This document shows positions 36,640 to 46,700 of a DNA stretch of 64,000 nucleotides, piece by piece. Source of the stretch: Bacteroides acidifaciens. Lineage in GTDB: Bacteria > Bacteroidota > Bacteroidia > Bacteroidales > Bacteroidaceae. The stretch covers positions 1,054,001 to 1,118,000 of the forward strand of contig NZ_CAEUHO010000004.1 of NCBI RefSeq assembly GCF_903181435.1, written 5' to 3'. Made by a program: the position numbers and the translations under genes. A model generated the notes under the pieces. That model saw only the letters and a list, made by a program, of their open reading frames with translations, was not told the DNA's origin and made no database searches. Position 1 is the first letter of the stretch; every line of letters begins with the position of its first letter.

Positions 36640-36794
36640 AGTATGACGGAAATAAAAAGGTGCACAGTGGTCAGTGACTTTCTAGATTCAGAAAACTGAA
36701 AGTTGGACGAAAAAAAACTTTTTTTGTTGTTTGCTGATAATCAGTAGTTTTATCAAATAAGTAAAAACTTTCTTGAAAAATAATGCGGGAAATA

Positions 36795-36825
36795 TTTGCA
36801 GGTTTCAAAAAAAGCCGTACCTTTG
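36795..36825 (+). promoter_or_regulatory. Promoter of the tRNA-Val pair
   Basis: TTTG at 36795-36798, 19 bases, then TACCTTTG at 36818-36825, an exact consensus match. Transcription should start near 36832. Confidence 0.85.
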
Positions 36826-36850
36826 CATCGCTTTTGAAACGGAAGTGTAA

Positions 36851-36925
36851 GGGCGTTTAGCTCAGCTGGTTCAGAGCATCTGCCTTACAAGCAGAGGGTC
36901 GGCGGTTCGAATCCGTCAACGCCCA
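36851..36925 (+). tRNA. tRNA-Val (anticodon TAC), copy 1
   Basis: 75 bases. The acceptor stem GGGCGTT (36851-36857) pairs with AACGCCC (36918-36924), discriminator A. The anticodon stem TCTGC/GCAGA encloses CTTACAA with anticodon TAC at 36886-36888. The T-loop reads GGTTCGAATCC. CCA is not encoded. A 9-bp stem (CGGAAGTGT at 36840-36848, complement at 36939-36947) encloses the gene. Confidence 0.97.
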
Positions 36926-36959
36926 CACGAAAAACGAAACACTTCCGGCTCATAAACAA

Positions 36960-37034
36960 GGGCGTTTAGCTCAGCTGGTTCAGAGCATCTGCCTTACAAG
37001 CAGAGGGTCGGCGGTTCGAATCCGTCAACGCCCA
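36960..37034 (+). tRNA. tRNA-Val (anticodon TAC), copy 2
   Basis: Identical over all 75 bases to copy 1, 34 bases downstream and on the same transcript, with the terminator following directly. CCA is not encoded. Confidence 0.97.
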
Positions 37035-37046
37035 CTACCAAAAGGG

Positions 37047-37079
37047 AAGTCTTACGAAGAGATTCGTGAGACTTTTTTT
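37047..37079 (+). terminator. Terminator of the tRNA-Val operon
   Basis: AAGTCTTACGAA at 37047-37058 pairs with TTCGTGAGACTT at 37063-37074 (one T-G pair), followed by seven T. Confidence 0.9.
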
Positions 37080-37115
37080 ATTTCTTACCGCTTTTATACA
37101 AACTTTCTCTAACCT

Positions 37116-37150
37116 TTTGTCTTATAACTCAGGAAAAAGAGTTAATTTTG
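37116..37150 (+). promoter_or_regulatory. Probable purB promoter
   Basis: TTTG at 37116-37119 and TAATTTTG at 37143-37150; the 23-base spacing is a little long. Confidence 0.5.
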
Positions 37151-37177
37151 CAGTCTGATAATTATCTAAGAAAACGT

Positions 37178-38524
37178 ATGGAACTTGATGTATTAACGGC
37201 CATATCTCCGATTGATGGTCGATATAGAGGCAAAACTAAAGCTTTGGCAGCTTATTTCTCTGAATTTGCACTGATAAAATACCGTGTACAGGTAGAGGTG
37301 GAATACTTTATCACCTTGTGCGAACTTCCCTTGCCGCAACTAAAAGGAGTCGATAGCAGCGTGTTTGAAACTTTACGGAACATCTACCGTAACTTCTCTG
37401 AAGCAGACGCACAGCGCATTAAAGATATCGAGAGTGTGACTAACCACGACGTGAAGGCCGTAGAATACTTCCTGAAAGAAGAATTTGACAAGATGGGCGG
37501 AATGGATGACTATAAGGAATTCATCCACTTCGGACTGACTTCCCAGGATATTAACAATACGTCTGTTCCTCTTTCTGTCAAGGAAGCATTAGAACAAGTC
37601 TACTATCCGCTGATTGAAGAACTGATTGCACAGTTGAAAACGTATGCGACAGACTGGGCTAATATCCCGATGCTTGCCAAAACTCACGGTCAGCCGGCTT
37701 CTCCTACCCGTTTGGGCAAAGAAGTGATGGTATTCGTTTACCGCCTGGAACGCCAGTTGGCAATGTTGAAAGCCTGCCCGATTACCGCCAAGTTCGGTGG
37801 TGCTACCGGAAATTATAATGCACATCATGTAGCATATCCCCAGTATGACTGGAAACAATTCGGTAACCGCTTTGTAGCGGAAAAACTGGGACTGGAGCGC
37901 GAGGAATATACTACGCAGATTTCGAACTATGATAACCTCTCTGCTGTTTTTGATGCAATGAAGCGTATCAATACCATTATGGTAGATATGAACCGTGACT
38001 TTTGGCAGTACATCTCTATGGAGTACTTCAAGCAGAAAATCAAAGCCGGAGAAGTGGGCTCAAGCGCCATGCCGCACAAAGTGAACCCGATTGACTTTGA
38101 AAATGCGGAAGGTAACCTGGGTATCGCAACCTCTATTCTGGAGCATCTGGCTGTGAAACTTCCGGTTTCCCGTTTGCAGCGTGACTTGACCGACTCTACC
38201 GTTCTGCGTAACGTAGGCGTGCCTTTCGGTCATATCGTGATTGCTATCCAGAGTTCTTTGAAGGGACTGCGCAAGCTGTTGCTGAACGAACCGGCCATTT
38301 ACCGTGATTTGGATAATTGTTGGAGCGTGGTAGCTGAGGCTATTCAGACCATCCTGCGCCGTGAGGCTTATCCGCATCCGTATGAAGCTTTGAAGGCTTT
38401 GACCCGGACTAATCAGGCGATTACAGAAAGTTCTATTAAGGAATTTATCGAGGGGCTGAATGTAAGCGAAGATATTAAAAAAGAGTTAAGAGCGATTACT
38501 CCGCATACTTATACGGGGCTTTAA
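37178..38524 (+). CDS. purB: Adenylosuccinate lyase
   Basis: 448 residues from ATG 37178 (MELDVLTAISPIDGRY); the in-frame TTG 30 bases earlier overlaps the -7 box and is unlikely. The fumarase/aspartase superfamily signature SSAMPHKVNPIDFENAEGN (read as two parts, SSAMPHK and VNPIDFENAEG) is near 290, and TSQDINNTS near 122 holds the catalytic region. It splits adenylosuccinate to AMP and SAICAR to AICAR, releasing fumarate, in purine synthesis. Of the long E. coli PurB type. Monocistronic or co-transcribed with the next gene 74 bases on. Confidence 0.96.
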   Translation: MELDVLTAISPIDGRYRGKTKALAAYFSEFALIKYRVQVEVEYFITLCELPLPQLKGVDSSVFETLRNIYRNFSEADAQRIKDIESVTNHDVKAVEYFLKEEFDKMGGMDDYKEFIHFGLTSQDINNTSVPLSVKEALEQVYYPLIEELIAQLKTYATDWANIPMLAKTHGQPASPTRLGKEVMVFVYRLERQLAMLKACPITAKFGGATGNYNAHHVAYPQYDWKQFGNRFVAEKLGLEREEYTTQISNYDNLSAVFDAMKRINTIMVDMNRDFWQYISMEYFKQKIKAGEVGSSAMPHKVNPIDFENAEGNLGIATSILEHLAVKLPVSRLQRDLTDSTVLRNVGVPFGHIVIAIQSSLKGLRKLLLNEPAIYRDLDNCWSVVAEAIQTILRREAYPHPYEALKALTRTNQAITESSIKEFIEGLNVSEDIKKELRAITPHTYTGL

Positions 38525-38598
38525 TTGTTTACTTATACAATAAACGTGTTTTTTAAATAGGCCGTGAGGCCAAAGTCTAATTTTATTCGAATAAAAAA

Positions 38599-40065
38599 AT
38601 GAGCACAGAAAACGAAGAATGGCGCGAAAATTCTTTCAATGAAGAGAATTCAGGTGCCGGCCGTGATGGTAACAGGTCTTACAACAGAGAAGGTGGAGAA
38701 CGTCCGTATCGCCCTTCTTACAACCGTGAAGGCGGGGAGCGTCCGTATCGCCCGCGATTTAATACCAACAATGAAGGTGGAGAACGCCCACAGCGTTCTT
38801 ATGGCGACCGCTCTTATGGCGACCGTCCTCAACGCCCTTCTTACAATCGTGAAGGTGGCGACCGCCCGTATCGTCCTCGCTTCAATAACAATGAAGGTGG
38901 TGAACGTCCGCAACGTCCTTACAACCGCGAAGGTGGTTATGGCGACCGTCCCCAGCGTCCTTCTTACAATCGTGAAGGTGGTTATGGCGACCGTCCTCAA
39001 CGTCCTCGTTTCAATAGCGAAGGTGGTGACCGTCCTCAGCGTCCTTCTTACAACCGTGAAGGCGGTGACCGTCCATACCGTCCCCGTTTCAATAACGGCG
39101 AAGGTAGCGACCGTCCTCAGCGTCCTTCTTACAACCGTGAAGGTGGTGACCGTCCGTATCGTCCCCGTTTCAATAACGGCGAAGGTGGCGGCTATCGCAG
39201 CAATAACGGCGGTGGCTATCGTCCGAGATACAACAACGACCGTCAGGGCGGATACCGTCCTCGTCCGCGTACAGGCGATTATGACCCGAATGCGAAGTAT
39301 AGCCTAAAGAAGCAAATCGAGTACAAGGAGCAGTTTGTTGATCCGAACGAACCGATTCGTCTGAATAAGTTCCTGGCTAACGCCGGTGTTTGTTCACGTC
39401 GTGAGGCTGACGAATTTATCACAGCAGGCGTAGTTTCTGTAAACGGTGAGGTAGTTACTGAATTGGGTACAAAAATCAAACGTTCGGATGTGGTTAAGTT
39501 CCACGAAGAACCGGTTAGCATCGAACGTAAGGTATACGTACTGTTGAACAAGCCGAAAGATACCGTAACTACATCGGATGACCCACAGGAACGCCGTACG
39601 GTAATGGATTTGGTGAAAGGCGCTTGCAACGAACGTATTTATCCGGTAGGACGTCTTGACCGTAACACGACTGGTGTACTGTTACTGACGAATGACGGTG
39701 ATTTGGCTTCCAAGCTGACACATCCGAAATTCTTGAAGAAGAAAATTTATCATGTTCATCTGGACAAGAACCTGGCTAAAGCGGACATGGAGCAGATTGC
39801 GGCCGGTATCCAGTTGGAAGATGGTGAAATCCATGCAGACGCTATCAGCTATACGGATGATTTCAAGAAAGACCAGGTAGGTATCGAAATCCACTCCGGC
39901 AAGAACCGTATCGTTCGCCGTATTTTCGAATCACTGGGTTATAAAGTAATAAAACTCGACCGTGTATTCTTTGCCGGACTGACCAAGAAAGGTCTGCGTC
40001 GCGGAGACTGGCGTTACCTGTCGGAAGCAGAAGTAAACTACCTCCGCATGGGTTCGTTTGAATAA
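38599..40065 (+). CDS. RluB/RsuA-family pseudouridine synthase with repeat-rich N-terminal tail
   Basis: 488 residues. Residues about 25-220 are low-complexity repeats of the type SYNREGGDRPYRPRFNN and GERPQRP, rich in R, G, P, N and Y, like RGG RNA-binding tails. An S4 RNA-binding domain is at about 250-297 (RLNKFLANAGVCSRREADEF), then the synthase domain with the catalytic Asp354 in GRLDRNTTG. It should convert uridine to pseudouridine in 23S or 16S rRNA. The DNA repeats at about 38684-39262 are near-identical in places and could change length by slippage. It is 105 bases ahead of asnS. Confidence 0.93.
   Translation: MSTENEEWRENSFNEENSGAGRDGNRSYNREGGERPYRPSYNREGGERPYRPRFNTNNEGGERPQRSYGDRSYGDRPQRPSYNREGGDRPYRPRFNNNEGGERPQRPYNREGGYGDRPQRPSYNREGGYGDRPQRPRFNSEGGDRPQRPSYNREGGDRPYRPRFNNGEGSDRPQRPSYNREGGDRPYRPRFNNGEGGGYRSNNGGGYRPRYNNDRQGGYRPRPRTGDYDPNAKYSLKKQIEYKEQFVDPNEPIRLNKFLANAGVCSRREADEFITAGVVSVNGEVVTELGTKIKRSDVVKFHEEPVSIERKVYVLLNKPKDTVTTSDDPQERRTVMDLVKGACNERIYPVGRLDRNTTGVLLLTNDGDLASKLTHPKFLKKKIYHVHLDKNLAKADMEQIAAGIQLEDGEIHADAISYTDDFKKDQVGIEIHSGKNRIVRRIFESLGYKVIKLDRVFFAGLTKKGLRRGDWRYLSEAEVNYLRMGSFE
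38684..39262 (+). repeat. In-frame coding repeats in the pseudouridine synthase gene
   Basis: About twelve imperfect units built on TCTTACAACCGTGAAGGTGG and CGTCCGTATCGTCCCCG. The reading frame is kept throughout, so unit number can vary without breaking the protein. Confidence 0.85.
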
Positions 40066-40170
40066 TAAGTTAATAAATAACAACTTGACAGAGGACGGGG
40101 AAAGAAAGCAGGAAGAAATGAATCTTGCGTTTTAAGCCTCGTCTTCTTGTATCTAAAAAGAATAAGTTAA

Positions 40171-41574
40171 ATGGAAAAGATTGGTAGAACAAAAATTGTA
40201 GACCTGTTGAAGCGCACGGATATCGGCGCTATGGTCAATGTGAAAGGATGGGTTCGCACCCGCAGAGGTAGCAAACAAGTAAACTTTATCGCACTGAATG
40301 ACGGTTCTACAATAAATAATTTGCAGGTCGTAGTAGATTTGGCTAATTTCGACGAAGAGATGCTGAAACTGATTACCACCGGCGCTTGTATCAGCGTGAA
40401 TGGTGAAATGGTGGAATCGGTAGGTTCCGGTCAGAAAGTGGAAGTGCAGGCTCGTGAAATCGAAATGCTGGGTACTTGCGATAATACATACCCATTGCAG
40501 AAGAAAGGTCACTCTATGGAATTCTTGCGTGAGATAGCCCATTTGCGTCCGCGTACCAATACTTTTGGTGCAGTGTTCCGTATTCGTCACAACATGGCGA
40601 TTGCCATTCACAAGTTTTTCCATGACAGGGGCTTCTTCTATTTCCATACACCGATTATTACAGCTTCTGACTGTGAAGGTGCCGGACAGATGTTCCAGGT
40701 GACTACCATGAACCTGTATGACTTGAAGAAAGACGAAAGAGGTTCCATCTCTTATGAGAACGACTTTTTCGGTAAGCAGGCAAGTCTGACCGTATCCGGT
40801 CAGTTGGAAGGTGAGTTGGCTGCTACTGCTTTGGGAGCCATCTACACATTCGGGCCTACGTTCCGTGCCGAGAACTCTAATACTCCCCGCCACTTGGCAG
40901 AGTTTTGGATGATTGAGCCGGAAGTTGCTTTCAACGACATTATTGACAATATGGATTTGGCTGAAGAGTTCATCAAATATTGTGTGAAATGGGCGTTGGA
41001 TAACTGTGCGGACGACGTGAAATTCTTGAACGATATGTTCGACAAGGGATTGATTGAACGTCTGCAAGGTATATTGAAAGATGATTTCGTACGTTTGTCT
41101 TATACAGACGGTATCAAGATTCTCGAAGATGCCGTAGCAAAAGGTCACAAGTTCGAGTTCCCGGTTTACTGGGGCGTAGACTTGGCTTCGGAACACGAAC
41201 GTTATCTGGTAGAAGAACACTTCAAACGTCCGGTTATCCTGACTGATTATCCGAAAGAAATCAAAGCTTTCTATATGAAGCAGAATGAGGACGGCAAGAC
41301 GGTACGTGCGATGGACGTTCTTTTCCCGAAAATCGGTGAAATTATCGGCGGTTCCGAACGTGAATCTGATTATGACAAACTGATGACCCGTATCGAGGAA
41401 ATGCATATCCCGATGAAGGATATGTGGTGGTATCTGGATACCCGTAAGTTCGGTACTTGTCCTCACTCCGGTTTCGGACTCGGTTTCGAGCGTTTGTTAC
41501 TTTTCGTAACGGGCATGTCGAACATCCGTGACGTGATACCGTTCCCGCGTACACCGAGAAATGCTGATTTCTAA
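40171..41574 (+). CDS. asnS: Asparagine-tRNA ligase
   Basis: 467 residues, a class IIb synthetase. An OB-fold anticodon-binding domain (about 15-110, [19 protein letters not shown] type), then the catalytic core with motif 2 [21 protein letters not shown] near 230 (two parts, [12 protein letters not shown] and AEFWMIEPE) and motif 3 [12 protein letters not shown] near 437. Absence of the AspRS insertion and the motif wording favour asparagine. Cytoplasmic; followed by a strong terminator. Confidence 0.97.
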   Translation: MEKIGRTKIVDLLKRTDIGAMVNVKGWVRTRRGSKQVNFIALNDGSTINNLQVVVDLANFDEEMLKLITTGACISVNGEMVESVGSGQKVEVQAREIEMLGTCDNTYPLQKKGHSMEFLREIAHLRPRTNTFGAVFRIRHNMAIAIHKFFHDRGFFYFHTPIITASDCEGAGQMFQVTTMNLYDLKKDERGSISYENDFFGKQASLTVSGQLEGELAATALGAIYTFGPTFRAENSNTPRHLAEFWMIEPEVAFNDIIDNMDLAEEFIKYCVKWALDNCADDVKFLNDMFDKGLIERLQGILKDDFVRLSYTDGIKILEDAVAKGHKFEFPVYWGVDLASEHERYLVEEHFKRPVILTDYPKEIKAFYMKQNEDGKTVRAMDVLFPKIGEIIGGSERESDYDKLMTRIEEMHIPMKDMWWYLDTRKFGTCPHSGFGLGFERLLLFVTGMSNIRDVIPFPRTPRNADF

Positions 41575-41596
41575 TATTTCGGTATATTTATGTAAG

Positions 41597-41630
41597 ACTC
41601 GCATAATCTTTCGATTATGCGAGTTTTTTT
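41597..41630 (+). terminator. Terminator of asnS
   Basis: ACTCGCATAATC at 41597-41608 and its exact complement at 41613-41624 enclose a TTTC loop, followed by seven T. Confidence 0.95.
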
Positions 41631-41640
41631 ATGCCATTCA

Positions 41641-41673
41641 TTGTTCTATTCTCAAAATAAATCTTTATATTTG
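41641..41673 (+). promoter_or_regulatory. Probable promoter of the DUF4488 gene
   Basis: TTG at 41641-41643 and TATATTTG at 41666-41673, 22 bases apart. Confidence 0.5.
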
Positions 41674-41713
41674 GGGATACGCATAGGAGAGTGTTAACTA
41701 AAATAATACGACA

Positions 41714-42205
41714 ATGAAAAAGCTCTATTTCTTTACCATGCTTTCAATAATGTTGTTGGCGGTAACAGGTGCGATGGCCCAGAAGAAAACTAAATTCAAA
41801 GCGGGCGAGTTGAAAGGTATTTGGCAACTTTGCCATTATGTGTCGGAATTTCCCGATGTCCCGGGAGAGTTGAAACCCAGTAATACATTCAAGGTATTGA
41901 GTGACGACGGAAGAATCGTGAACTTCACCGTTATCCCCGGTTCCAGTGCGATTATTACAGGATATGGGACATGGAAACTCTTGACGGACGATTCTTATAA
42001 AGAAAGTATAGAAAAGAATATCCATCTTCCGATGTTGGACAATCAGGATAATATTCTGGAATTTGAAATCAAGGACAGTGATTACCTGCATCTGAAATAC
42101 TTCATCAAGAATGATTTGAATGGAAATGAACTGAATACTTGGTATTATGAAACTTGGAAACGGGTGGAAATGCCGTCTAAGTTTCCGGAAGATATTGTGA
42201 GATAA
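41714..42205 (+). CDS. Exported DUF4488-type protein
   Basis: 163 residues with a signal peptide to about residue 22 (TGAMAQKK). The mature part reads as a small lipocalin-like beta-barrel: [58 protein letters not shown], which fits DUF4488. No lipobox, so periplasmic. Function unknown. It stands alone between two strong hairpins. Confidence 0.8.
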   Translation: MKKLYFFTMLSIMLLAVTGAMAQKKTKFKAGELKGIWQLCHYVSEFPDVPGELKPSNTFKVLSDDGRIVNFTVIPGSSAIITGYGTWKLLTDDSYKESIEKNIHLPMLDNQDNILEFEIKDSDYLHLKYFIKNDLNGNELNTWYYETWKRVEMPSKFPEDIVR

Positions 42206-42221
42206 AAATATCGTTTTTTGT

Positions 42222-42294
42222 CAGGCACGGATTTCACGGAATACTGTACTCTTGTTATACTTGATTACAGTGTCTTTCGTGAAATCCGTGCCTG
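42222..42294. repeat. Large inverted repeat (possible terminator) after the DUF4488 gene
   Basis: The arm 42222-42240 (starts CAGGCACGGATTTCACG) pairs with 42276-42294 with one mismatch; inside, ACTGTA and TACAGT form a further stem. A TCTTTTGTG run follows. CACGGATTTCACGGA-type sequences are common dispersed repeats in Bacteroides (from memory). Confidence 0.75.
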
Positions 42295-42330
42295 TCTTTT
42301 GTGTAAAAGATAAAAACGAAGCGTTTTTGG

Positions 42331-42413
42331 ACGAATTCAAAGTCGGTTGAAATAGAAACGGAAATGAAAAGGAAGATATATAAACTCCGTTTCTCGGCAT
42401 TGCTCTAATTTTG
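42331..42413 (+). promoter_or_regulatory. GH88 promoter with candidate HTCS operator
   Basis: Three blocks: ACGAATTCAAAGTCGG at 42331-42346, CCGTTTC at 42387-42393 and the -7 box TAATTTTG at 42406-42413. All three recur at the same relative positions (0, 56 and 75) before the lyase gene at 48308. No normal -33 TTTG is present, as expected for an activator-dependent promoter. Confidence 0.7.
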
Positions 42414-42442
42414 CTTACATCAACAATAGTAGAATTATAACA

Positions 42443-43642
42443 ATGAAAAACAAACTTTTAGTGGCGGTAGGAAGTATTGCTTTCCTGACTGCCTGCAATG
42501 CTCCGAAAGGAAATGAGATGCAATGGTTCGACCATGCGGTGAAAACATCCGGGCATCAGTTGCTCTATATGGCAGAGCAATTGAAGAACGAACCGGACAC
42601 GGCTTGCTTCCCCCGTTCCATAAAAGAGGGAAAGTACAGGCTGGAACACCCTACCGACTGGACGAGTGGTTTCTATCCCGGTTCGATGTGGCTGGCATAC
42701 GAGTTGACCGGGGATGAGGCGTTGGCAAAGGAAGCACGCAAGTACACGAACCGTTTGCAGGATATGCAATATTATACCGGTAACCATGATTTGGGCTTTA
42801 TGATGTTTTGCAGTTACGGGCAAGGTATTCGTTTGAAACCGGAACCGACCGACAGCCTGATTCTTGTCCACTCTTCCGAAAGCCTATGTTCCCGTTATAG
42901 CCCGAAAGTAGGATTGATTCGTTCGTGGGATTTCGGCGACTGGAGTTATCCGGTGATTATTGATAATATGATGAATCTTGAAATGTTGTTCTGGGCTTCG
43001 GAACAGACAAATAATCCTACCTATCGTGATATAGCAATTTCCCATGCCGACAAGACATTGAAGAATCATTTCCGGGCGGACATGACTTCCTATCATGTGG
43101 TAAGTTATCTGGCGGACAGCGGCGAGGTGGAGTCGAAAGGAACATTCCAGGGATATGCCGATTCTTCCGCTTGGGCGCGTGGCCAGGCGTGGGGAGTATA
43201 TGGATATACCATGTGCTACCGTTTCACCAAGCAGCAGAGTTATCTGGATGCCGCTCATAAAATAGCCCGGTTTATTATCGACCACCGTCCGTCGGAGAAC
43301 GATTACATTCCTTACTGGGATTATGATGCTCCCAATATTCCGAATGAACCGAGAGATGCTTCTGCGGCTGCTGTAACAGCTTCCGCATTACTGGAACTAA
43401 GCGGATATGGTGATAAAAAACAAGGAGAGGAATATTTCCGTTACGCGGAGAACATTCTGAAGCAATTATCATCCGAAGAATATCTGGCGAAAGAGGGAGA
43501 AAATCATGGTTTCATCCTGCTGCACTCTGTCGGCAGCTTCCCGCATGATAGTGAAATTGACACTCCGTTGAATTATGCCGATTATTACTATCTGGAAGCA
43601 ATGAAGCGTTATAAAGACCTAAAAGAGAAATTGGATAATTAA
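42443..43642 (+). CDS. Glycoside hydrolase family 88 unsaturated glucuronyl hydrolase
   Basis: 399 residues, lipobox FLTAC with Cys18, so probably a periplasm-facing or surface lipoprotein. An (alpha/alpha)6 barrel with the two conserved aspartates: Asp116 in NHDLGF and Asp174 in IDNMMN. The RGQAWGVYG and WDYDAPNIPNEPRDASAAA stretches are typical. GH88 enzymes hydrate the 4,5-double bond of unsaturated uronic acids and release them from lyase-made oligosaccharides. It is the first gene of the uronide locus and shares its promoter pattern with the lyase at 48308. Confidence 0.95.
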   Translation: MKNKLLVAVGSIAFLTACNAPKGNEMQWFDHAVKTSGHQLLYMAEQLKNEPDTACFPRSIKEGKYRLEHPTDWTSGFYPGSMWLAYELTGDEALAKEARKYTNRLQDMQYYTGNHDLGFMMFCSYGQGIRLKPEPTDSLILVHSSESLCSRYSPKVGLIRSWDFGDWSYPVIIDNMMNLEMLFWASEQTNNPTYRDIAISHADKTLKNHFRADMTSYHVVSYLADSGEVESKGTFQGYADSSAWARGQAWGVYGYTMCYRFTKQQSYLDAAHKIARFIIDHRPSENDYIPYWDYDAPNIPNEPRDASAAAVTASALLELSGYGDKKQGEEYFRYAENILKQLSSEEYLAKEGENHGFILLHSVGSFPHDSEIDTPLNYADYYYLEAMKRYKDLKEKLDN

Positions 43643-43757
43643 TAGTATTAGTTTTTAGGTAGATGCCGGTTCTTTATATGAGTTAAAAAATAGGGTTCCT
43701 TTATAAGATTGAATTGAAAATTCCTATCTTTACAATGAAAACTTCAACGTTTAGCTC

Positions 43758-46700
43758 ATGAAAGACCGGCATTTGCTATTTAAGTACATATTCGGATTAT
43801 CCGTTTGCTTCCTGTTTTTTCCTTTATATACCGTGTTGGCTGACAACAGCCCTATCCATTTTAAGCGGTTGTCCGTAGACGACGGACTGTCGCAGAACAC
43901 TGTGCTTGCCTTGACGCAGGACCATAATAACAAAATCTGGGTAGGTACGATAGACGGACTGAACTGGTATGAAGGTTCCCGTTTTGCGTCTTACTATAAA
44001 GCGACGGACGATACGACAAGTCTGGCGAATAACCATATTTATTCACTTCACACCGACCCGGAAGGCGCGGTATGGATAGGCACTCAGGTCGGTTTGTCCC
44101 GTTATAATATTGTAGGAAACAACTTCACCAACTATTCCTCACCGGACAACCAGCCGATGCAAGTATTTGCTATCGGGGAGCCGGAAGAAAGCGGTCGCCT
44201 TTTGCTTGCCACTAATACAGGCTTGATGATTTTCGATAAAAAGACGGGACGGATGAAAGCACAGCCGGAGCTTGCCGGGAAAACAATCTATTCTGTTTGC
44301 CGGATGAATGACGGCTTCTTGCTGGGTACTTCGGAAGGTGTCTATTTCTACTATGAACGTAATGAAAACGTGACACGGCTACTGTTGCAACTGAAGGGAG
44401 AAGTCATATCCGATATGTTTTATGATGACAGAACCGGAAATTGCTGGCTGGCTTCATTGACTAACGGGGTGTATTGCGTAGATAATAATTTTCAGATAAA
44501 ACGGCATTATAACAAACAGAATACCCCTGCCTACTTCCTCACAAATTCCGTCAGAACCCTGTGTCAGGATGATAAGGGAAGAGTCTGGATAGGAACGATG
44601 GAAGCCCTGCTTATCCTCGAACCGGAAACGGAGTCTTTTCAAATCTGCCGTTTCTCTCCCGAAGACCCTACCTCGTTGGGGCACAATTCCATTCGCTCTA
44701 TCTTGAAAGATAATCAAGGCGGTATGTGGGTGGGTACGTTTTACGGCGGACTTAATTATTACCATCCTTTAGCTCCGGCTTTCGGACGCTTGCAACATTC
44801 GACCTGGTGGAACTCTCTGAGTGACAATAGCGTGAATTGTATAGCCGAGGAGCCGGACAGTGAGAATCTATGGATTGGCACAAACGACGGTGGACTGAAT
44901 TACTATAACCGGAAAACCGGAGTCTTTTCTTTCTTCCGGGCGGGGACTTCCGCCAATTCTTTGAAGTCTGATAATATAAAATGTATATGGACGGATAAAG
45001 ACGGCAGTGTCTATATCGGTACTCATGGCGGGGGACTGAGCCGACTGAACCGCCGGAGCGGGAGAATAGAGACATACGATTTCCCACATTCGATTTCTCT
45101 GAACAACAGTTGTTATTCTTTATTAGACGGGGCGGACGGAACGCTTTGGGTAGGCGGCATGAACGGGCTTTACCTTTTAGACAAACGAACGGGAGTACTT
45201 TCACTGCATCCGTTGGCTAAAAAACATGGGAAGTTGGAGAATGTATTGATATATACATTGTTCCGCGATTCAAAAGGAAGGATATGGATTGGAACAGAAG
45301 AGAGTCTGTTCCTGTATGCCGGTGGGAAACTGGAAGAATTACATCTTTCCTCTTCGGCTTATCTGCATGGGCTGATACAAGCCTTTTGTGTGTTGGAAGA
45401 CAGCCATCACGATATTTGGGTAGGTTCTTCCACGGGGCTATACCGTTATAAGGAAGGTACATCGACCGCTTGGGAACAATATACAATGAAAGACGGTCTG
45501 CCGAACGACTTTATTTATAGTATACTGGAAGATGAGCGGGGGCGTTTGTGGCTGACTACCAATAAGGGGCTGGCTTGTTTCAACAGGGAAGAAGGTACTT
45601 TCCTTAATTATACGAAGCAGGACGGGCTTCCGCACGACCAGTTCAATTATTACGGAGCTTGCAAGGCGCAGGATGGTACATTCTTCCTGGGTTCTTTGGG
45701 CGGTGTTGCCTATTTCAAGCCTTACGAACTGGGGGATAATCCGTATTCTCCGAACGCAGTGGTTACAGGAGCGGTAGTCTTCAATCAAGTGATTACGGAC
45801 ATGAAAAGCGACCGGGTGCGTTATTATCAGGACGAGCAGGGACGAATGTTAGGCATGTCGTTTCCTTCCGACCAAAAACTGTTTAATATCCGTTTCGCTG
45901 TTATCAATTATCTGGCGGGTAAACGGAATCAATTCATTTACAAACTGGAAGGATTTGAAACGGAGTGGAACTATTCCCGTCATGTATCGTTTGCGCGGGC
46001 GAGTTATTCCAATCTCCCGCCCGGGGAATATGTGTTCAAGGTGAAGGCATGCAACAATAACGGAAAATGGAGCGAAGCGACTACAGAATTCTTTGTGCAC
46101 ATCATCCCGATGTGGTATCAGACTTGGTGGGCAAAGACGCTTTTCGTACTCTTTTCCGTAGGTCTTCTCGTTTTTATTGTATATTTCTTCATCGCCCGTG
46201 CCAAGATGAAGATGCAGGTGCGAATCGAACAGATAGAGCGAAGCAAGGTAGAAGAAATCAGCCAGGAGAAAGTACGTTTCTATATGAATATGTCTCATGA
46301 ACTGCGTACGCCGTTGAGCCTGATACTAGCTCCGTTGGAGGAACTTTTGGGACAGAAAAATCTGTTGGATACTCTTGTGCAGCAGAGGTTGGATTATGTG
46401 TATAAGAACGGGCGGAAGTTGTTGCACATTGTCAACCAACTGCTTGATTTCCGTAAAGCCGAGGCGGGCGCGTTGCCTGTTCATGTTGCGCTGACAGATG
46501 TAGAAGGGCTGTTGCAGGACGTTCTTGTCATGTTCAATGAGAATGCGCAAAAGCGTAATATAACTGTTAGTATGAAATCAGACCTGGCGGCGGGACGACT
46601 GCTTCCGGCAGACAAGACGTACTTGGAGACTATTCTGATGAATCTGCTTTCAAATGCCTTTAAGTTTACACCGGACGGCGGAAGTATTTCGCTTTCTTTA

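Noticed and set aside
36851..37034. Attachment site of an integrated element at the tRNA-Val pair
   Set aside because: The second copy is a full tRNA gene and not a 3' fragment, the two are 34 bases apart on one transcript, and no integrase is near.
38639..39307. 222-codon frame overlapping the repeats of the pseudouridine synthase
   Set aside because: It is a second frame of the same repeat DNA; the S4 and synthase domains are only in the main frame.
40153..41466. Open frame of 437 codons on the minus strand across asnS
   Set aside because: It lies wholly antisense to a clear asnS, has no family features and no start signals; it is a by-product of codon bias on the other strand. The same holds for the minus-strand frame at 15939-16964 over the S8 protease.
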